A DNA stretch of 46,184 bases from Rhizobium esperanzae (GCF_002204185.1 NZ_MXPU01000028.1:1-46184), one strand, 5' to 3'. Positions 16,662 to 28,283 are shown, numbered from the stretch's first letter. Notes: generated by a model from the letters alone, not told the origin. Program-made: numbers and translations.

Positions 16662-17798
16662 TTGGACGATACTGCTGCCCTGAAGAAAACCCCGCTGCAT
16701 GCCCTGCATCTCCAGCTCGGCGCCCGCATGCTGCCGTTTGCGGGTTACGACATGCCGGTGCAATATCCGGCGGGCGTCATGAAGGAACATCTTCATACCC
16801 GCGCCGAGGCTGGCCTCTTCGACGTCTCCCACATGGGCCAGGTCATCGTGAAGGCGAAGTCGGGCAGCTACGAGGATGCGGCGTTGGCGCTCGAAAGCCT
16901 GGTGCCTGTCGATATTCTCGGGCTCCCGGAAGGCCGCCAGCGCTACGGCTTCTTCACCGACGATACCGGCGGCATTCTCGACGATCTGATGATCACCCAT
17001 CTCGATGATCACCTTTTCGTCGTCGTCAACGCGTCCTGCAAGGAGGCCGATCTCGCCCATCTGCAGGCCCATATCGCCGACCAGTGCGACATCACCCCTT
17101 TGAACCGCGCGCTGATCGCGCTGCAGGGACCGCGTGCGGTCGAGGTTCTCGCCGAACTCTGGGCCGACGTCGCGGCGATGAAATTCATGGATGTGCGCCA
17201 CTGCCGCCTGCATGACGTTTCCTGCCTTGTCTCACGCTCCGGCTATAGCGGCGAGGACGGCTTCGAAATCTCGGTCCCAGCTGACAAGGCCGAAGATGTC
17301 GCGATGCGGTTGCTTGAACATCCGGACGTCCAGGCGATCGGCCTCGGCGCCCGTGACTCCCTGCGACTGGAAGCCGGCCTCTGCCTTTATGGCAACGACA
17401 TCGATACCACCACCTCGCCGGTCGAGGCTGCACTCGAATGGGCGATCCAGAAGGCGCGCCGCGCCGGCGGCGCACGCGCCGGCGGTTTTCCGGGCTCCGG
17501 CCGCATCCTCTCCGAACTCGAAAACGGCGCCGCCCGCCGCCGTGTCGGCCTGAAGCCGAAAGGCAAGGCGCCGGTGCGCGGCCATGCCAGGCTTTATGCC
17601 GATGCCGAGGGCCAGACCGAAATCGGCGAAGTCACCTCGGGCGGCTTCGGCCCCAGCGTCGAAGGTCCCGTCGCCATGGGCTATCTGCCGGTCTCGCATG
17701 CGGCGGCAGGCACCCAGGTCTATGCCGAAGTGCGCGGCAAGTTCCTGCCCGTCGTTGTCTCCGCCCTGCCCTTCGTGACGCCGACCTACAAACGCTGA
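16662..17798 (+). CDS. gcvT: Glycine cleavage system T protein (aminomethyltransferase)
   Basis: GcvT transfers the methylene unit from aminomethyl-lipoyl-GcvH to tetrahydrofolate, releasing ammonia. The 378-residue product has family landmarks HLQLGARMLPFAGYDMPVQYPAGVMKEH, FDVSHMGQ, RSGYSGEDGFEISVP and EAGLCLYGNDIDTTTSP. The start is read as TTG at 16662: it begins the conserved region (DDTAALKKTPLHALH), and GGAGG lies 6 nt upstream. Longer in-frame extensions run back into the riboswitch. It is the first gene of gcvT-gcvH-gcvP. Confidence 0.95.
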   Translation: MDDTAALKKTPLHALHLQLGARMLPFAGYDMPVQYPAGVMKEHLHTRAEAGLFDVSHMGQVIVKAKSGSYEDAALALESLVPVDILGLPEGRQRYGFFTDDTGGILDDLMITHLDDHLFVVVNASCKEADLAHLQAHIADQCDITPLNRALIALQGPRAVEVLAELWADVAAMKFMDVRHCRLHDVSCLVSRSGYSGEDGFEISVPADKAEDVAMRLLEHPDVQAIGLGARDSLRLEAGLCLYGNDIDTTTSPVEAALEWAIQKARRAGGARAGGFPGSGRILSELENGAARRRVGLKPKGKAPVRGHARLYADAEGQTEIGEVTSGGFGPSVEGPVAMGYLPVSHAAAGTQVYAEVRGKFLPVVVSALPFVTPTYKR

Positions 17799-17825
17799 AA
17801 CCCTGTTTTCCGAAAGGATTTTTCC

Positions 17826-18187
17826 ATGCTGAAATTTACCGCTGAACATGAATGGCTCGAACTCGACGGCGATGTCGCAACCGTCGGCATCACCACCTAC
17901 GCCGTCGAACAGCTCGGCGATCTCGTCTTCGTCGAACTGCCCGAAGTCGGCAAGAGCTTTGCGAAGAACGACGATGCGGCAACCGTCGAATCCGTCAAGG
18001 CAGCCTCAGAGGTCTATTGTCCGCTCGACGGCGAGATCACCGCGGTCAACGAAGCGATCGTTGCCGATCCCTCGCTCATCAACTCCGATCCTCAAGGCGC
18101 CGGCTGGTTCTTCAAGCTCAAGCTCAAGAACCCCGCCGATGCCGACGGCCTGCTCGACGAGGCCGCCTACAAGGAGCTCACCGCGTA

Positions 18188-18188
<1 letters not shown>
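17826..18188 (+). CDS. gcvH: Glycine cleavage system H protein (lipoyl carrier)
   Basis: A 120-residue lipoyl-domain protein that carries the aminomethyl intermediate between GcvP, GcvT and lipoamide dehydrogenase. The lipoylated Lys is about Lys58 in VESVKAASEVY, and the sequence begins MLKFTAEHEWLELDG, as is standard. Lipoylation would depend on LipB encoded at 1521-2234. It lies 27 bp after gcvT. Its stop overlaps the gcvP start (TAATG). Confidence 0.97.
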
Positions 18189-21052
<2,864 letters not shown>

Positions 21053-21066
21053 CAGCAATTGCACAG

Positions 21067-21091
21067 GCCCTCCCGCGCCGTTCGGGAGGGC
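21067..21091 (+). terminator. GC-rich hairpin after gcvP
   Basis: GCCCTCCCG (21067-21075) and CGGGAGGGC (21083-21091) form a 9-bp stem with a 7-nt loop, 14 bp after the gcvP stop. No U-tract follows (TAACAC), so this is a weak or factor-assisted terminator, or a 3'-end stabiliser. Confidence 0.6.
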
Positions 21092-21260
21092 TAACACGCC
21101 GCCTTGCGCAGGTTGCAACCGGCGCAATGAACCAAATGTACCTTTCGCGGCATTGGATTCAAATTTAACCTTTCTTAGCAAGTCTCTGTTAGCAATTCAA
21201 AATGGGCAATTTTCCTTGCCGAAAACGTCACCGTCGATCTTGGTTTGCGTGCAGGTTCTT

Positions 21261-22301
21261 ATGCGTTCATCGGCTGTATCAGCAATTCTCCTCGCCGCCG
21301 TGATCCTGTCGGGATGCTCCACGAGCTCTGGCGCCGAAGACGTGCTCACCCCTGTACCGTCCAAGGAAACCACAAACGCCATCGCGAAGCCGAGCGGTCC
21401 GATACCGGCCGCCGCCGTTGGCGAAGCCGCCCCACAGGCAAGCCCGCCGCAGGAAGCATTGAGCTGGACGGGACCGGTTCCGGAACCGCAGGCGCTGGTG
21501 CCGGCGGAAAGACCGGTTGGCATGCCGATGCCGACGGAAAGGCCGGTTGCGATGTTGATGCCAGCCAATCCGGGGATCGACCCGGATCCAGGCTCGAAAT
21601 CACCGACGCGCTCGCGGATTTATAGCCACCGCTTCCGCGACGCCAAGCCGATCAACTTCGGCAGGACGTCACCGAGAAAACTTGCCGTGCATGGCGTCGA
21701 CGTCTCGCGCTGGCAGGGCGAGATCGATTGGGAAACTCTCAGGCAGCAGGGGGCCAACTTCGTCTACATCAAGGCGACGGATGGCGGCGATCACCTCGAT
21801 CCGATGTTCAGGAAGAACTGGCGCCGCGCCAAGGAAGCCGGCCTGAAACACGGCGCCTATCACTTCTTCTACTGGTGCCGGACGGCCGGCGAACAGGCCG
21901 ACTGGTTCATCCGCAACGTTCCGAAGGAAGCCAACGCGCTTCCGCCGGTCATCGACGTCGAATGGAACGGCGAATCGAGCTGCAAGCGGCGCATTTCCCC
22001 CGCCCGCGTCCGGGAAAAGATGCAGGTCTTCATGGACAAGCTGGAGCGTCATTATGGCCAGCGCCCGATCATCTACACGGCACCGGACTTCTACCGCGAC
22101 AATTTGAAGGGCCAGATGCTCGACTATCCCTTCTGGCTGCGCTCGGTCGCCGCTCACCCCTCCAAGGTCTATCCCGGCCGCAAGTGGCTGTTCTGGCAAT
22201 ATTCCGGCTCCGGCCTATCCGACGGCGTCGACGGCAAGATCGACCTCAACGTCTTCAACGGCAGCGAAAGCGACTGGCACGATTGGGTGGCGTCGCGATA
22301 G
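21261..22301 (+). CDS. GH25 muramidase (lysozyme) lipoprotein
   Basis: A 346-residue lipoprotein. It starts MRSSAVSAILLAAVILSGC, with the lipobox Cys at 19. A Pro/Ala-rich linker (about 25-115) contains a near-duplicate ten-residue repeat (AERPVGMPMP, then TERPVAMLMP). The GH25 domain (about 140-346) has GVDVSRWQGEIDWETL, YIKATDG, GAYHFFYW, the catalytic DxE in VIDVEWNGES (Asp232, Glu234), FWLR and FWQYSGSG. It should cut the glycan strands of peptidoglycan. It stands alone between gcvP and a FlgC-like gene. The start is chosen for the signal peptide; the ribosome-binding site is weak. Confidence 0.85.
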   Translation: MRSSAVSAILLAAVILSGCSTSSGAEDVLTPVPSKETTNAIAKPSGPIPAAAVGEAAPQASPPQEALSWTGPVPEPQALVPAERPVGMPMPTERPVAMLMPANPGIDPDPGSKSPTRSRIYSHRFRDAKPINFGRTSPRKLAVHGVDVSRWQGEIDWETLRQQGANFVYIKATDGGDHLDPMFRKNWRRAKEAGLKHGAYHFFYWCRTAGEQADWFIRNVPKEANALPPVIDVEWNGESSCKRRISPARVREKMQVFMDKLERHYGQRPIIYTAPDFYRDNLKGQMLDYPFWLRSVAAHPSKVYPGRKWLFWQYSGSGLSDGVDGKIDLNVFNGSESDWHDWVASR

Positions 22302-22439
22302 CGATGGCCCGCCGTGCCACTCCGGAACAGGCGAAACGACCGAACGCGTATCCGCTAGGTCTTTGCTAACGCAATGCCTTCAGCATTCCCTAAATGCTTG
22401 CAGGTAAAAGACGATCATCCAGTTCTGGGGAAACGGCTG

Positions 22440-22745
22440 ATGAGCATATCCGGGATTACCAACACTGCTCTTTCGGGAATGCGGGCGCAGACGATGCGGA
22501 TCGGCGCGATCGCCAACAACGTCGCAAATAGCAGCACGCCTGACTACGCAAGGCTGAACACCAGCCTCACCGCCGCTGCATCAGGCGGCGTCCAGGCGAC
22601 AGTCAGCCCGACGGGGTCGGATGTCGACCCGGCCACCGAACTAACCGATCTCATCGAAGCCGAACAGGCCAACAAGGCGAACGCAGTGGTCTTCGAGACC
22701 GGCGCGGACATGTGGGAAATGCTGATGAGCATTAAGCGCGACTGA
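22440..22745 (+). CDS. Orphan FlgC-like flagellar rod mini-protein
   Basis: A 101-residue protein. Its N-terminus (SGITNTALSGMRAQTMRIGA, then IANNVANSSTPDYAR) matches the start of flagellar rod/hook proteins of the FlgB/FlgC/FlgG family. Its C-terminus (ELTDLIEAEQANKANAVVFETGADMWEML) matches their C-terminal helix. The central domain present in normal FlgC (about 135-140 residues) is reduced to a short linker. No flagellar genes lie nearby. ATG 22440 has GGGGAAA upstream. It could be a rod adaptor working away from the main cluster or a shortened paralogue. Confidence 0.75.
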   Translation: MSISGITNTALSGMRAQTMRIGAIANNVANSSTPDYARLNTSLTAAASGGVQATVSPTGSDVDPATELTDLIEAEQANKANAVVFETGADMWEMLMSIKRD

Positions 22746-22897
22746 ATGCGACTCTCAAACTCGTCGTGCTGTTATAAATCTGCTTTGCATCGGACCTATG
22801 TCGATCTGCCGATTGCGCCGGCCGTCGCGAAATCAGCCGCTCTGTTAGCGGAATTGCCCGTTACGCGCTTACACATCATCTCAGGAAAGAATTCCGT

Positions 22898-23521
22898 TTG
22901 CGCCGCACCACCTTATCAATTCTTCTGAATTTGGCCCTGATAACCAGTGCTGGCGCTAACGAAGACCTTTTCGGTGTTTGGCGTGACCTGTTCACACGCT
23001 GTCGAATTGCCATGGAGACGGGCAAAGACTTTGATGCAACAGGACTACGCGACCTTGGGCGTGACGTTAGAACGGCGGCCCCGGTGACCGCACATGGGGT
23101 ACCCTTTCCGCTTCTGCATGGGTACAAAATGGCTGAACAGCGCTGGGAGGTTCCCGGAGCTCGATTCGTTGTCGTGGAAATCGAGTATCCACCCGATCAT
23201 GGCAAATCGCGACGTGCGTGCAAACTCGAACTCGCTCAGGGAGCAAAGCCGATCTCGGCAGGCGAAGAAAACCAACTGAGGACGGCATTTCTTGCCGAGC
23301 GAGATGTACTCCTCGGCACTGGGCGCTACGAGCGGTGGAACCCGGACCCCATATTTTCCACCAACCTGGGTGTTCGGTTAGCCGAGAAAAATCCTTCGGA
23401 CTGCCGCGTCGTTTCTCTCATGCAAATCGAGACCCGATCCCAATCGCCATCGTTTTTCGCGACAGGCACCGCCGAACAAGACGCAGCCTGTGGTGCAGCG
23501 CCTCGTTTTGCTCATCCATAA
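22898..23521 (+). CDS. Secreted protein of unknown function
   Basis: A 207-residue protein with a signal peptide (RRTTLSILLNLALITSAGA) read from a TTG start at 22898, preceded by AGGAAAG at a suitable distance. The mature part (NEDLFGVWRDLFTRCRIAMETG; YKMAEQRWEVPGARFVVVEIEY) is not recognised. It contains four Cys, which could make two disulfides in the periplasm. Codon choice looks less GC-biased at third positions than in neighbouring genes, hinting at later acquisition or weak expression. It runs towards the end of the suf operon on the other strand. Confidence 0.65.
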   Translation: MRRTTLSILLNLALITSAGANEDLFGVWRDLFTRCRIAMETGKDFDATGLRDLGRDVRTAAPVTAHGVPFPLLHGYKMAEQRWEVPGARFVVVEIEYPPDHGKSRRACKLELAQGAKPISAGEENQLRTAFLAERDVLLGTGRYERWNPDPIFSTNLGVRLAEKNPSDCRVVSLMQIETRSQSPSFFATGTAEQDAACGAAPRFAHP

Positions 23522-23603
23522 AATAGAAAGCCGCGATCTTAACGGAGCCAAACCGGCTTCATCAGGAACGGATAGCGGCTAATTTCAGCGTGTGAGAGCG
23601 ATG

Positions 23604-23996
23604 TCAGGAATGCGCCGGCTCGTTTTGGCGCTGTGCAGCAAGGGCAGCGAGATCGGCGGGTTTCAGTTCTACGGATTCACCGCAGCCGCAGGCCGATGTC
23701 TGGTTGGGGTTGGTGAAGGTGAAGCCGGAGCGGAGCGTCGTCTGCTCGAAACCCATTTCGGTGCCGAGCAGGTAAAGTACGGCTGAGGGTTCGACCCAGA
23801 CCTTGGCGCCGTCGCGCTCGATCAGATCGTCCTTGGCATTCGGCTCGGTCACCAGGTCGATGGTATATTCCATCCCGGCGCAGCCGCCCTTCTTGATGCC
23901 GACACGAACCCCTTTCGCTTCCGGTCCGGAATTTTCGACGATCGCCTTGACGCGAGCGGCAGCCCCGTCCGTCATGCTCATCACTGCAAAGCCCAT
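23604..23996 (-). CDS. sufA: A-type Fe-S carrier (SufA/ErpA-like)
   Basis: A 130-residue HesB/IscA-type carrier that receives clusters from SufBCD and passes them to apoproteins. The three conserved Cys are present: Cys39 in KKGGCAGMEY, and Cys103 and Cys105 in SACGCGESVEL. ATG 23996 (MGFAVMSM) is preferred because AAGGAG lies 9 nt upstream; the ATG at 24005 would abut it directly. It is the last gene of the suf operon, 123 bp after sufT, a wider gap than elsewhere in the cluster. Confidence 0.93.
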   Translation of the reverse strand: MGFAVMSMTDGAAARVKAIVENSGPEAKGVRVGIKKGGCAGMEYTIDLVTEPNAKDDLIERDGAKVWVEPSAVLYLLGTEMGFEQTTLRSGFTFTNPNQTSACGCGESVELKPADLAALAAQRQNEPAHS

Positions 23997-24119
23997 CGGC
24001 TTCATCTCCTTCCACAACCGGGGTCAAGATCCGGTGCTTCGTGAATCAAATGTAGTCGCCCGAGGTAAACGGATCAATACCGCGCGCGGTACTGCGTACT
24101 AGCGCAGCTCAGTACCGGT

Positions 24120-24500
24120 TCAGTACCAGCCGACGGCGACCTGCGCCTCCTCGGACATGCGGTCCGGCGTCCATGGCGGATCGAAGGTCATTTCGACCTC
24201 GACGCCCGACACACCTTCGACGGCGCCAACGGCATTCTCCACCCAGCCCGGCATCTCGCCGGCAACCGGGCAGCCGGGCGCGGTCAGCGTCATCATGATC
24301 TTCACCATCCTGTTGTCCTCGATGTCGATCTTGTAGACCAGGCCGAGTTCGAAGATGTCGGCAGGGATTTCCGGGTCGTAGACGGTCTTCAGCGCGGCGA
24401 TGACGTCATCGCTCAGCCGCGCCAGTTCATCGGCCGGGATGCTGGAATGCACGATGCCTTCGCGCACGTCGATCTTCTGTTCGCTTTCGTCCAGGCTCAT
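24120..24500 (-). CDS. sufT: SufT, MIP18/DUF59-family Fe-S maturation factor
   Basis: A 126-residue protein of the DUF59 (MIP18) family. SufT helps deliver or repair Fe-S clusters under high demand. Key landmarks are TVYDPEIPADIFELGLVYKI and TLTAPGCPVAGEMPGW with the conserved Cys77, then VEMTFDPPWTPDRMSEEA. The ATG at 24500 is chosen because GAGGAG lies 8 nt upstream; the GTG at 24509 overlaps that sequence. It begins 12 bp after the sufS stop, so the two are co-transcribed. Confidence 0.92.
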   Translation of the reverse strand: MSLDESEQKIDVREGIVHSSIPADELARLSDDVIAALKTVYDPEIPADIFELGLVYKIDIEDNRMVKIMMTLTAPGCPVAGEMPGWVENAVGAVEGVSGVEVEMTFDPPWTPDRMSEEAQVAVGWY

Positions 24501-24512
24501 CACGGACACTCC

Positions 24513-25754
24513 TCAGGCAAAGAACTTGCGCGCATAATCAAGCGCATCAGCCAGCGCATCGACCTCGGCGCGGGTATTGTACATGCCGAACGATGCACGG
24601 CATGTGGAGGTGACGCCGAAGCGTTTCAAGAGCGGCATGGCGCAATGCGTGCCGGCCCGCACGGCAATTCCCTGCCGGTCGATCACCATCGAGACGTCAT
24701 GGGCGTGGAGGCCGGCAAGCTCGAAGGAAAAAATGCTCCCCTTGCCGGCCGCCGTCCCGAACATCCGCAGCGAATTGACCGACCGGAGGCGCTCGGCTGC
24801 GTAAGCTGCAAGATCGGCCTCATGCCGGGCGATCGCCTCGCGGCCGATCTTCTCCATAAAGTCGAGCGCATAACCGAGCCCGATCGCCTGCACGATCGGC
24901 GGCGTGCCTGCCTCGAAGCGATGCGGCGGATCGTTGTAGGTGACCGCGTCCTCGGCGACTTCGAAGATCATCTCGCCGCCGCCCTGGAAGGGGCGCATCT
25001 GCGAGAGCCGCTCCTTCTTGCCGTAGAGTACACCGATGCCGGATGGGCCGTAGAGCTTGTGGCCGGTCATGACATACCAGTCGCAATCGATATCCTGCAC
25101 GTCGACCGGCAGATGCACGGCGCCCTGGCTGCCGTCGATCAAGACCGGAATGCCGCGCTCATGGGCGATGCGGCAGACCTCCTTGACCGGAACGATCGTG
25201 CCGAGCGCATTCGACATATGGGTGATGGCGACGAGCTTGGTGCGCTCCGTCAGGCTCTTTTCGAAATCCTCGATATGGAAGGCGCCCTCGTCGTCAACAG
25301 GCACCCAGACCAGTTTCGCGCCCTGCCGCTCGCGGATGAAGTGCCAGGGCACGATGTTGGAGTGGTGCTCCATGATCGTCAGGACGATCTCGTCACCTTC
25401 GCCGATCTGAGGCATGCCCCAGCCGTAGGCGACCGTATTGATCGCTTCGGTCGAATTCTTGGTGAAGACGATGTCGTTGACCGAAGGGGCGTTGAGGAAG
25501 CGGCGCACCTTCTCGCGCGCAGCCTCGTAGGCATCCGTCGCGACATTGGAGAGATAATGCAGGCCGCGATGCACATTGGCATATTCATGGGCGTAGGCAT
25601 GCGAGATGGCGTCGATCACCACCTGTGGCTTCTGGGCCGAGGCGCCGTTGTCGAGATAGACCAGCGGCTTGCCATGCACCTTCTCCGCCAGGATCGGAAA
25701 ATCCCGGCGGATGGCTTCGACGTCGTATGGCGTGGCCGGCACGATCTTGTCCAT
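24513..25754 (-). CDS. sufS: Cysteine desulfurase SufS (group II)
   Basis: A 413-residue PLP enzyme that takes sulfur from cysteine for cluster assembly. PLP binds Lys233 in MTGHKLYGPSGIG. The persulfide Cys371 lies in RAGTHCAMPLLKRFG, the group II context. Other landmarks are YLDNGASAQKP and EHHSNIVPW. SufS usually needs a sulfur acceptor such as SufE or SufU, and none is encoded in this window. It lies 12 bp downstream of sufD. A second, group I desulfurase heads the same operon at 29940-31106. Confidence 0.96.
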   Translation of the reverse strand: MDKIVPATPYDVEAIRRDFPILAEKVHGKPLVYLDNGASAQKPQVVIDAISHAYAHEYANVHRGLHYLSNVATDAYEAAREKVRRFLNAPSVNDIVFTKNSTEAINTVAYGWGMPQIGEGDEIVLTIMEHHSNIVPWHFIRERQGAKLVWVPVDDEGAFHIEDFEKSLTERTKLVAITHMSNALGTIVPVKEVCRIAHERGIPVLIDGSQGAVHLPVDVQDIDCDWYVMTGHKLYGPSGIGVLYGKKERLSQMRPFQGGGEMIFEVAEDAVTYNDPPHRFEAGTPPIVQAIGLGYALDFMEKIGREAIARHEADLAAYAAERLRSVNSLRMFGTAAGKGSIFSFELAGLHAHDVSMVIDRQGIAVRAGTHCAMPLLKRFGVTSTCRASFGMYNTRAEVDALADALDYARKFFA

Positions 25755-25766
25755 TGTTATATCCGA

Positions 25767-27041
25767 TCAGGCGTGCTTCTCGAGCCAGGCCGAGATCACG
25801 CCTTCCAGCGCCTCGACCAGGGCTTCGTCTTCCAGTTCCTCGACGATCTCGGCGACGAAGGCGTTGACGAGCATCGCCCGCGCCTTGTTCTCCGGAATGC
25901 CGCGCGCCATCATGTAATAGAGATGGTTGGCGTCGATATCGGTCACGGTCGCGCCATGGCCGCACTGGACGTCGTCGGCGAAGATCTCGAGCTCGGGCTT
26001 GACCGAGAACTCGGCATCGTCGGACATCAGCAGCGTATTGCAAGCCATCTTGGCGTCGGTCTTCTGCGCATCGGGCGCCACCCGGATCATGCCCTGGAAG
26101 ACACCCTTGGCGCGGTCGAAGACGACGTTGCGAATCACTTCGGTCGAACCGGTATGCGGGACGTCGTGGCCGAGCACCATCGTCACGTCCGTATGGCTCT
26201 CGGCCCCGAGCAGGTTGATGCCGCGCAGCGTCAAATCGGCGCCCTCGCCCGTCACCTTGATGTGCAGTTCCTGGCGTACCAGCTTGCCGCCCGCATTAAT
26301 GACGAACAGCCGGAGCTTGGCGTCGGCGCCGAGATCGACGCGGATCTGGCCGAGATGCGTATCGTCGGCGCCCTGCTGCTGCAGGATGATCCAGGTCAGC
26401 TCCGTGCCTTTGCCGACGGTAATGTCACTGATATGAGACACGAAGGCAGCGTCACCCGTCACCGAACGGTGACGTTCGATAACGGTTGCCTGGACGCCGG
26501 CGCCGAATGAAACGGGAAGGCGCGTATGCGTCTGCCCGCCGGCATGGATGAACTGGATCTCGAGCGGATCTTCAAGATCGGTATTATCAGGCACGTCGAC
26601 CACATAACCGTCGCGCACGAAACTGCCATTGATGCGGCCGACCGCATCGTCGCCGCCGAGCGCATCGAGCCCGCCTGCGGCCGAGCCGTCGCGCAGACTT
26701 TCGCTATAGGCTGACACGCCGAGACCCTCTGCGGCCGCCTTCTGATTGGCATGGCCCTGGATCACCGCCAGCACACTGGAACCCGCGACGAGCGGCTCAA
26801 GCGGGTCGGAACCGGCGTCGCCGGCCTGCGACGGCAAGCCGCGCAGCAGGTTTTTGAAGTCAGTGTAATGCCAGGCTTCGATGCGGCGCGTCGGCAGGCC
26901 GGCCTTCTTCAGGTCATCGAGAAGCCGGTCGCGCAGCGCCGTCACCGCGCCATTGCCCGGCAGGTCACCGATCTGCTGGTTGAAGGCCTCGATCAGCGCC
27001 GTTTCGGCCGCGGTCAGGCGACTCGTCGTCTGCATGTTCAT
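25767..27041 (-). CDS. sufD: SufD scaffold subunit
   Basis: A 424-residue beta-helix protein that pairs with SufB and SufC in the SufBC2D scaffold. It has an N-terminal helical region (RLTAAETALIEAFNQQIG; RRIEAWHYTDFKNLLRG) and a C-terminal core with KMACNTLLMSDDAEFSVKPE and ADDVQCGHGATVTDID. The latter contains the conserved Cys-His region used in cluster formation. The ATG at 27041 begins MNMQTTSR and follows AAAGGACGACCTCC. It lies 24 bp after sufC. Confidence 0.95.
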   Translation of the reverse strand: MNMQTTSRLTAAETALIEAFNQQIGDLPGNGAVTALRDRLLDDLKKAGLPTRRIEAWHYTDFKNLLRGLPSQAGDAGSDPLEPLVAGSSVLAVIQGHANQKAAAEGLGVSAYSESLRDGSAAGGLDALGGDDAVGRINGSFVRDGYVVDVPDNTDLEDPLEIQFIHAGGQTHTRLPVSFGAGVQATVIERHRSVTGDAAFVSHISDITVGKGTELTWIILQQQGADDTHLGQIRVDLGADAKLRLFVINAGGKLVRQELHIKVTGEGADLTLRGINLLGAESHTDVTMVLGHDVPHTGSTEVIRNVVFDRAKGVFQGMIRVAPDAQKTDAKMACNTLLMSDDAEFSVKPELEIFADDVQCGHGATVTDIDANHLYYMMARGIPENKARAMLVNAFVAEIVEELEDEALVEALEGVISAWLEKHA

Positions 27042-27065
27042 GGAGGTCGTCCTTTCCACCCGAAC

Positions 27066-27821
27066 TCAGGCCGCCGCGCCGATGATATCGGCATAGCCGT
27101 TGGCTTCGAGCTCATGCGCCAGCGTCTTGTCGCCCGACTTGATCACCTGGCCCTTGTAGAGCACGTGAACGGTATCAGGCACGATATAGTCGAGCAGGCG
27201 CTGATAGTGGGTGATGACGACGACGGCGCGATCGGGCGAACGCAGCGCGTTGACGCCGTCGGCGACGATCTTCAGCGCGTCGATGTCGAGGCCGGAATCG
27301 GTTTCGTCGAGCACGCAGAGTTTCGGCTCAAGCAACGCCATCTGCAGGATCTCGGCGCGCTTCTTCTCGCCGCCGGAGAAGCCGACATTGAGCGGACGCT
27401 TCAGCATCTCGGTGTTGATCTGCAGCTTGGCCGCGGCATCCTTGACGCGGCGCATGAAATCCGGCGTCCTCAGCTCGTCTTCGCCGCGCGCCTTGCGCTG
27501 CTCGTTCATCGCCACCTTCAGGAACTGCATGGTGGCGACACCCGGGATTTCGACCGGATACTGGAAGGCGAGGAAAATGCCCTTGGCGGCGCGCTCGGAG
27601 GGATCGAGTTCGAGAATGCTCTCGCCGTTATAAAGAATATCGCCCTCGGTCACTTCATAGTCTTCACGGCCCGATAGCACATAGGAAAGCGTCGACTTGC
27701 CGGAGCCGTTCGGCCCCATGATCGCAGCCACTTCCCCGGCCTTCACCGTCAGGTTCAAACCACGGATAATCTCGGTGCCGTCTTCGGCAATGCGGGCATG
27801 AAGGTTTCTGATTTCAAGCAT
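27066..27821 (-). CDS. sufC: SufC ATPase of the SufBCD complex
   Basis: A 251-residue ABC-type ATPase that drives shape change of SufBCD. It has Walker A GPNGSGKST (about 36-44), the Q-loop in LAFQYP, the signature FSGGEKKRAEI, and Walker B LCVLDETDSGLD. The ATG at 27821 (MLEIRNLHA) has AGGAAG 6 nt upstream; an in-frame ATG at 27839 has no such site. Its usual tight linkage to sufB is broken here by the 432-bp GIY-YIG cassette, which leaves about 65 bp between the cassette and sufC. Confidence 0.96.
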   Translation of the reverse strand: MLEIRNLHARIAEDGTEIIRGLNLTVKAGEVAAIMGPNGSGKSTLSYVLSGREDYEVTEGDILYNGESILELDPSERAAKGIFLAFQYPVEIPGVATMQFLKVAMNEQRKARGEDELRTPDFMRRVKDAAAKLQINTEMLKRPLNVGFSGGEKKRAEILQMALLEPKLCVLDETDSGLDIDALKIVADGVNALRSPDRAVVVITHYQRLLDYIVPDTVHVLYKGQVIKSGDKTLAHELEANGYADIIGAAA

Positions 27822-27886
27822 TTCGTTCTTCCTGTTCATAAAGCGGGTTCAAGTGCCGCCTGATTGACCGTTCGCACCGGTCTCGA

Positions 27887-27921
27887 TCCGTCATCCTCGG
27901 GCTTGTCCCGAGGATCTAAGC
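27887..27921 (+). repeat. Left 35-bp inverted repeat, REP-like palindrome
   Basis: Contains an internal hairpin, ATCCTCGGG-CTTGT-CCCGAGGAT (27893-27915), with a 9-bp perfect stem. It is identical to the reverse complement of 28284-28318. Similar CCTCGGG...CCCGAGG palindromes are, from general knowledge, common intergenic repeats in alphaproteobacteria. Confidence 0.9.
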
Positions 27922-27923
27922 CC

Positions 27924-28265
27924 TCAATTGTAATCACTCCACTCCCGCGTATTCGGATGCGGTCGATAGACATTCTCAATTTCATCGATGCGCTCGTAGA
28001 GGTCCATCCAGGTCGGATTGAGCTCCTCGACGAGCTTAATTTTCCATTCGCGCAAATAGCGCTTCAGCGACTTCTCCCGCTGGATCGCCAACACAATGTT
28101 GGGATGATACTCAAACCAGACGAGGTTTTTCGCTCTGTATTTCTCCGTAAAACCCTTATGGATTTCGCTGCGGTGTTCCCAAATGCGTCCCTGCAGATCG
28201 CTGGTGACGCCGGTGTAGATTACACCTCTTGGTTTGTCGGCCATCATGTAGACAAACCCGCTCAT
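27924..28265 (-). CDS. Small stand-alone GIY-YIG nuclease
   Basis: A 113-residue single-domain endonuclease-like protein (COG2827/UPF0213-type). The GIY half is FVYMMA (Tyr6), and the YIG half is VIYTGVTSDL (Tyr17-Gly19). The catalytic Arg is Arg27 in LQGRIWEHR, and the metal-binding Glu is Glu64 in AIQREKSLK. A conserved KIKLVEELNPTWMDLY segment follows. All core residues are present, so it should be active. GGAGG lies 6 nt before the ATG. It sits inside a pair of perfect inverted repeats within the suf operon and is read in the operon direction, so sufB transcription should pass through it. Its DNA target is unknown; the flanking palindromes are obvious candidates. Confidence 0.9.
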   Translation of the reverse strand: MSGFVYMMADKPRGVIYTGVTSDLQGRIWEHRSEIHKGFTEKYRAKNLVWFEYHPNIVLAIQREKSLKRYLREWKIKLVEELNPTWMDLYERIDEIENVYRPHPNTREWSDYN

Positions 28266-28283
28266 CCCATCCTCCGCAGACGT

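Noticed and set aside
24447..26510. 687-codon plus-strand reading frame across sufT, sufS and sufD
   Set aside because: It is the antisense of three well-recognised suf genes. Its composition (His, Asp, Arg rich) is typical of a shadow frame.
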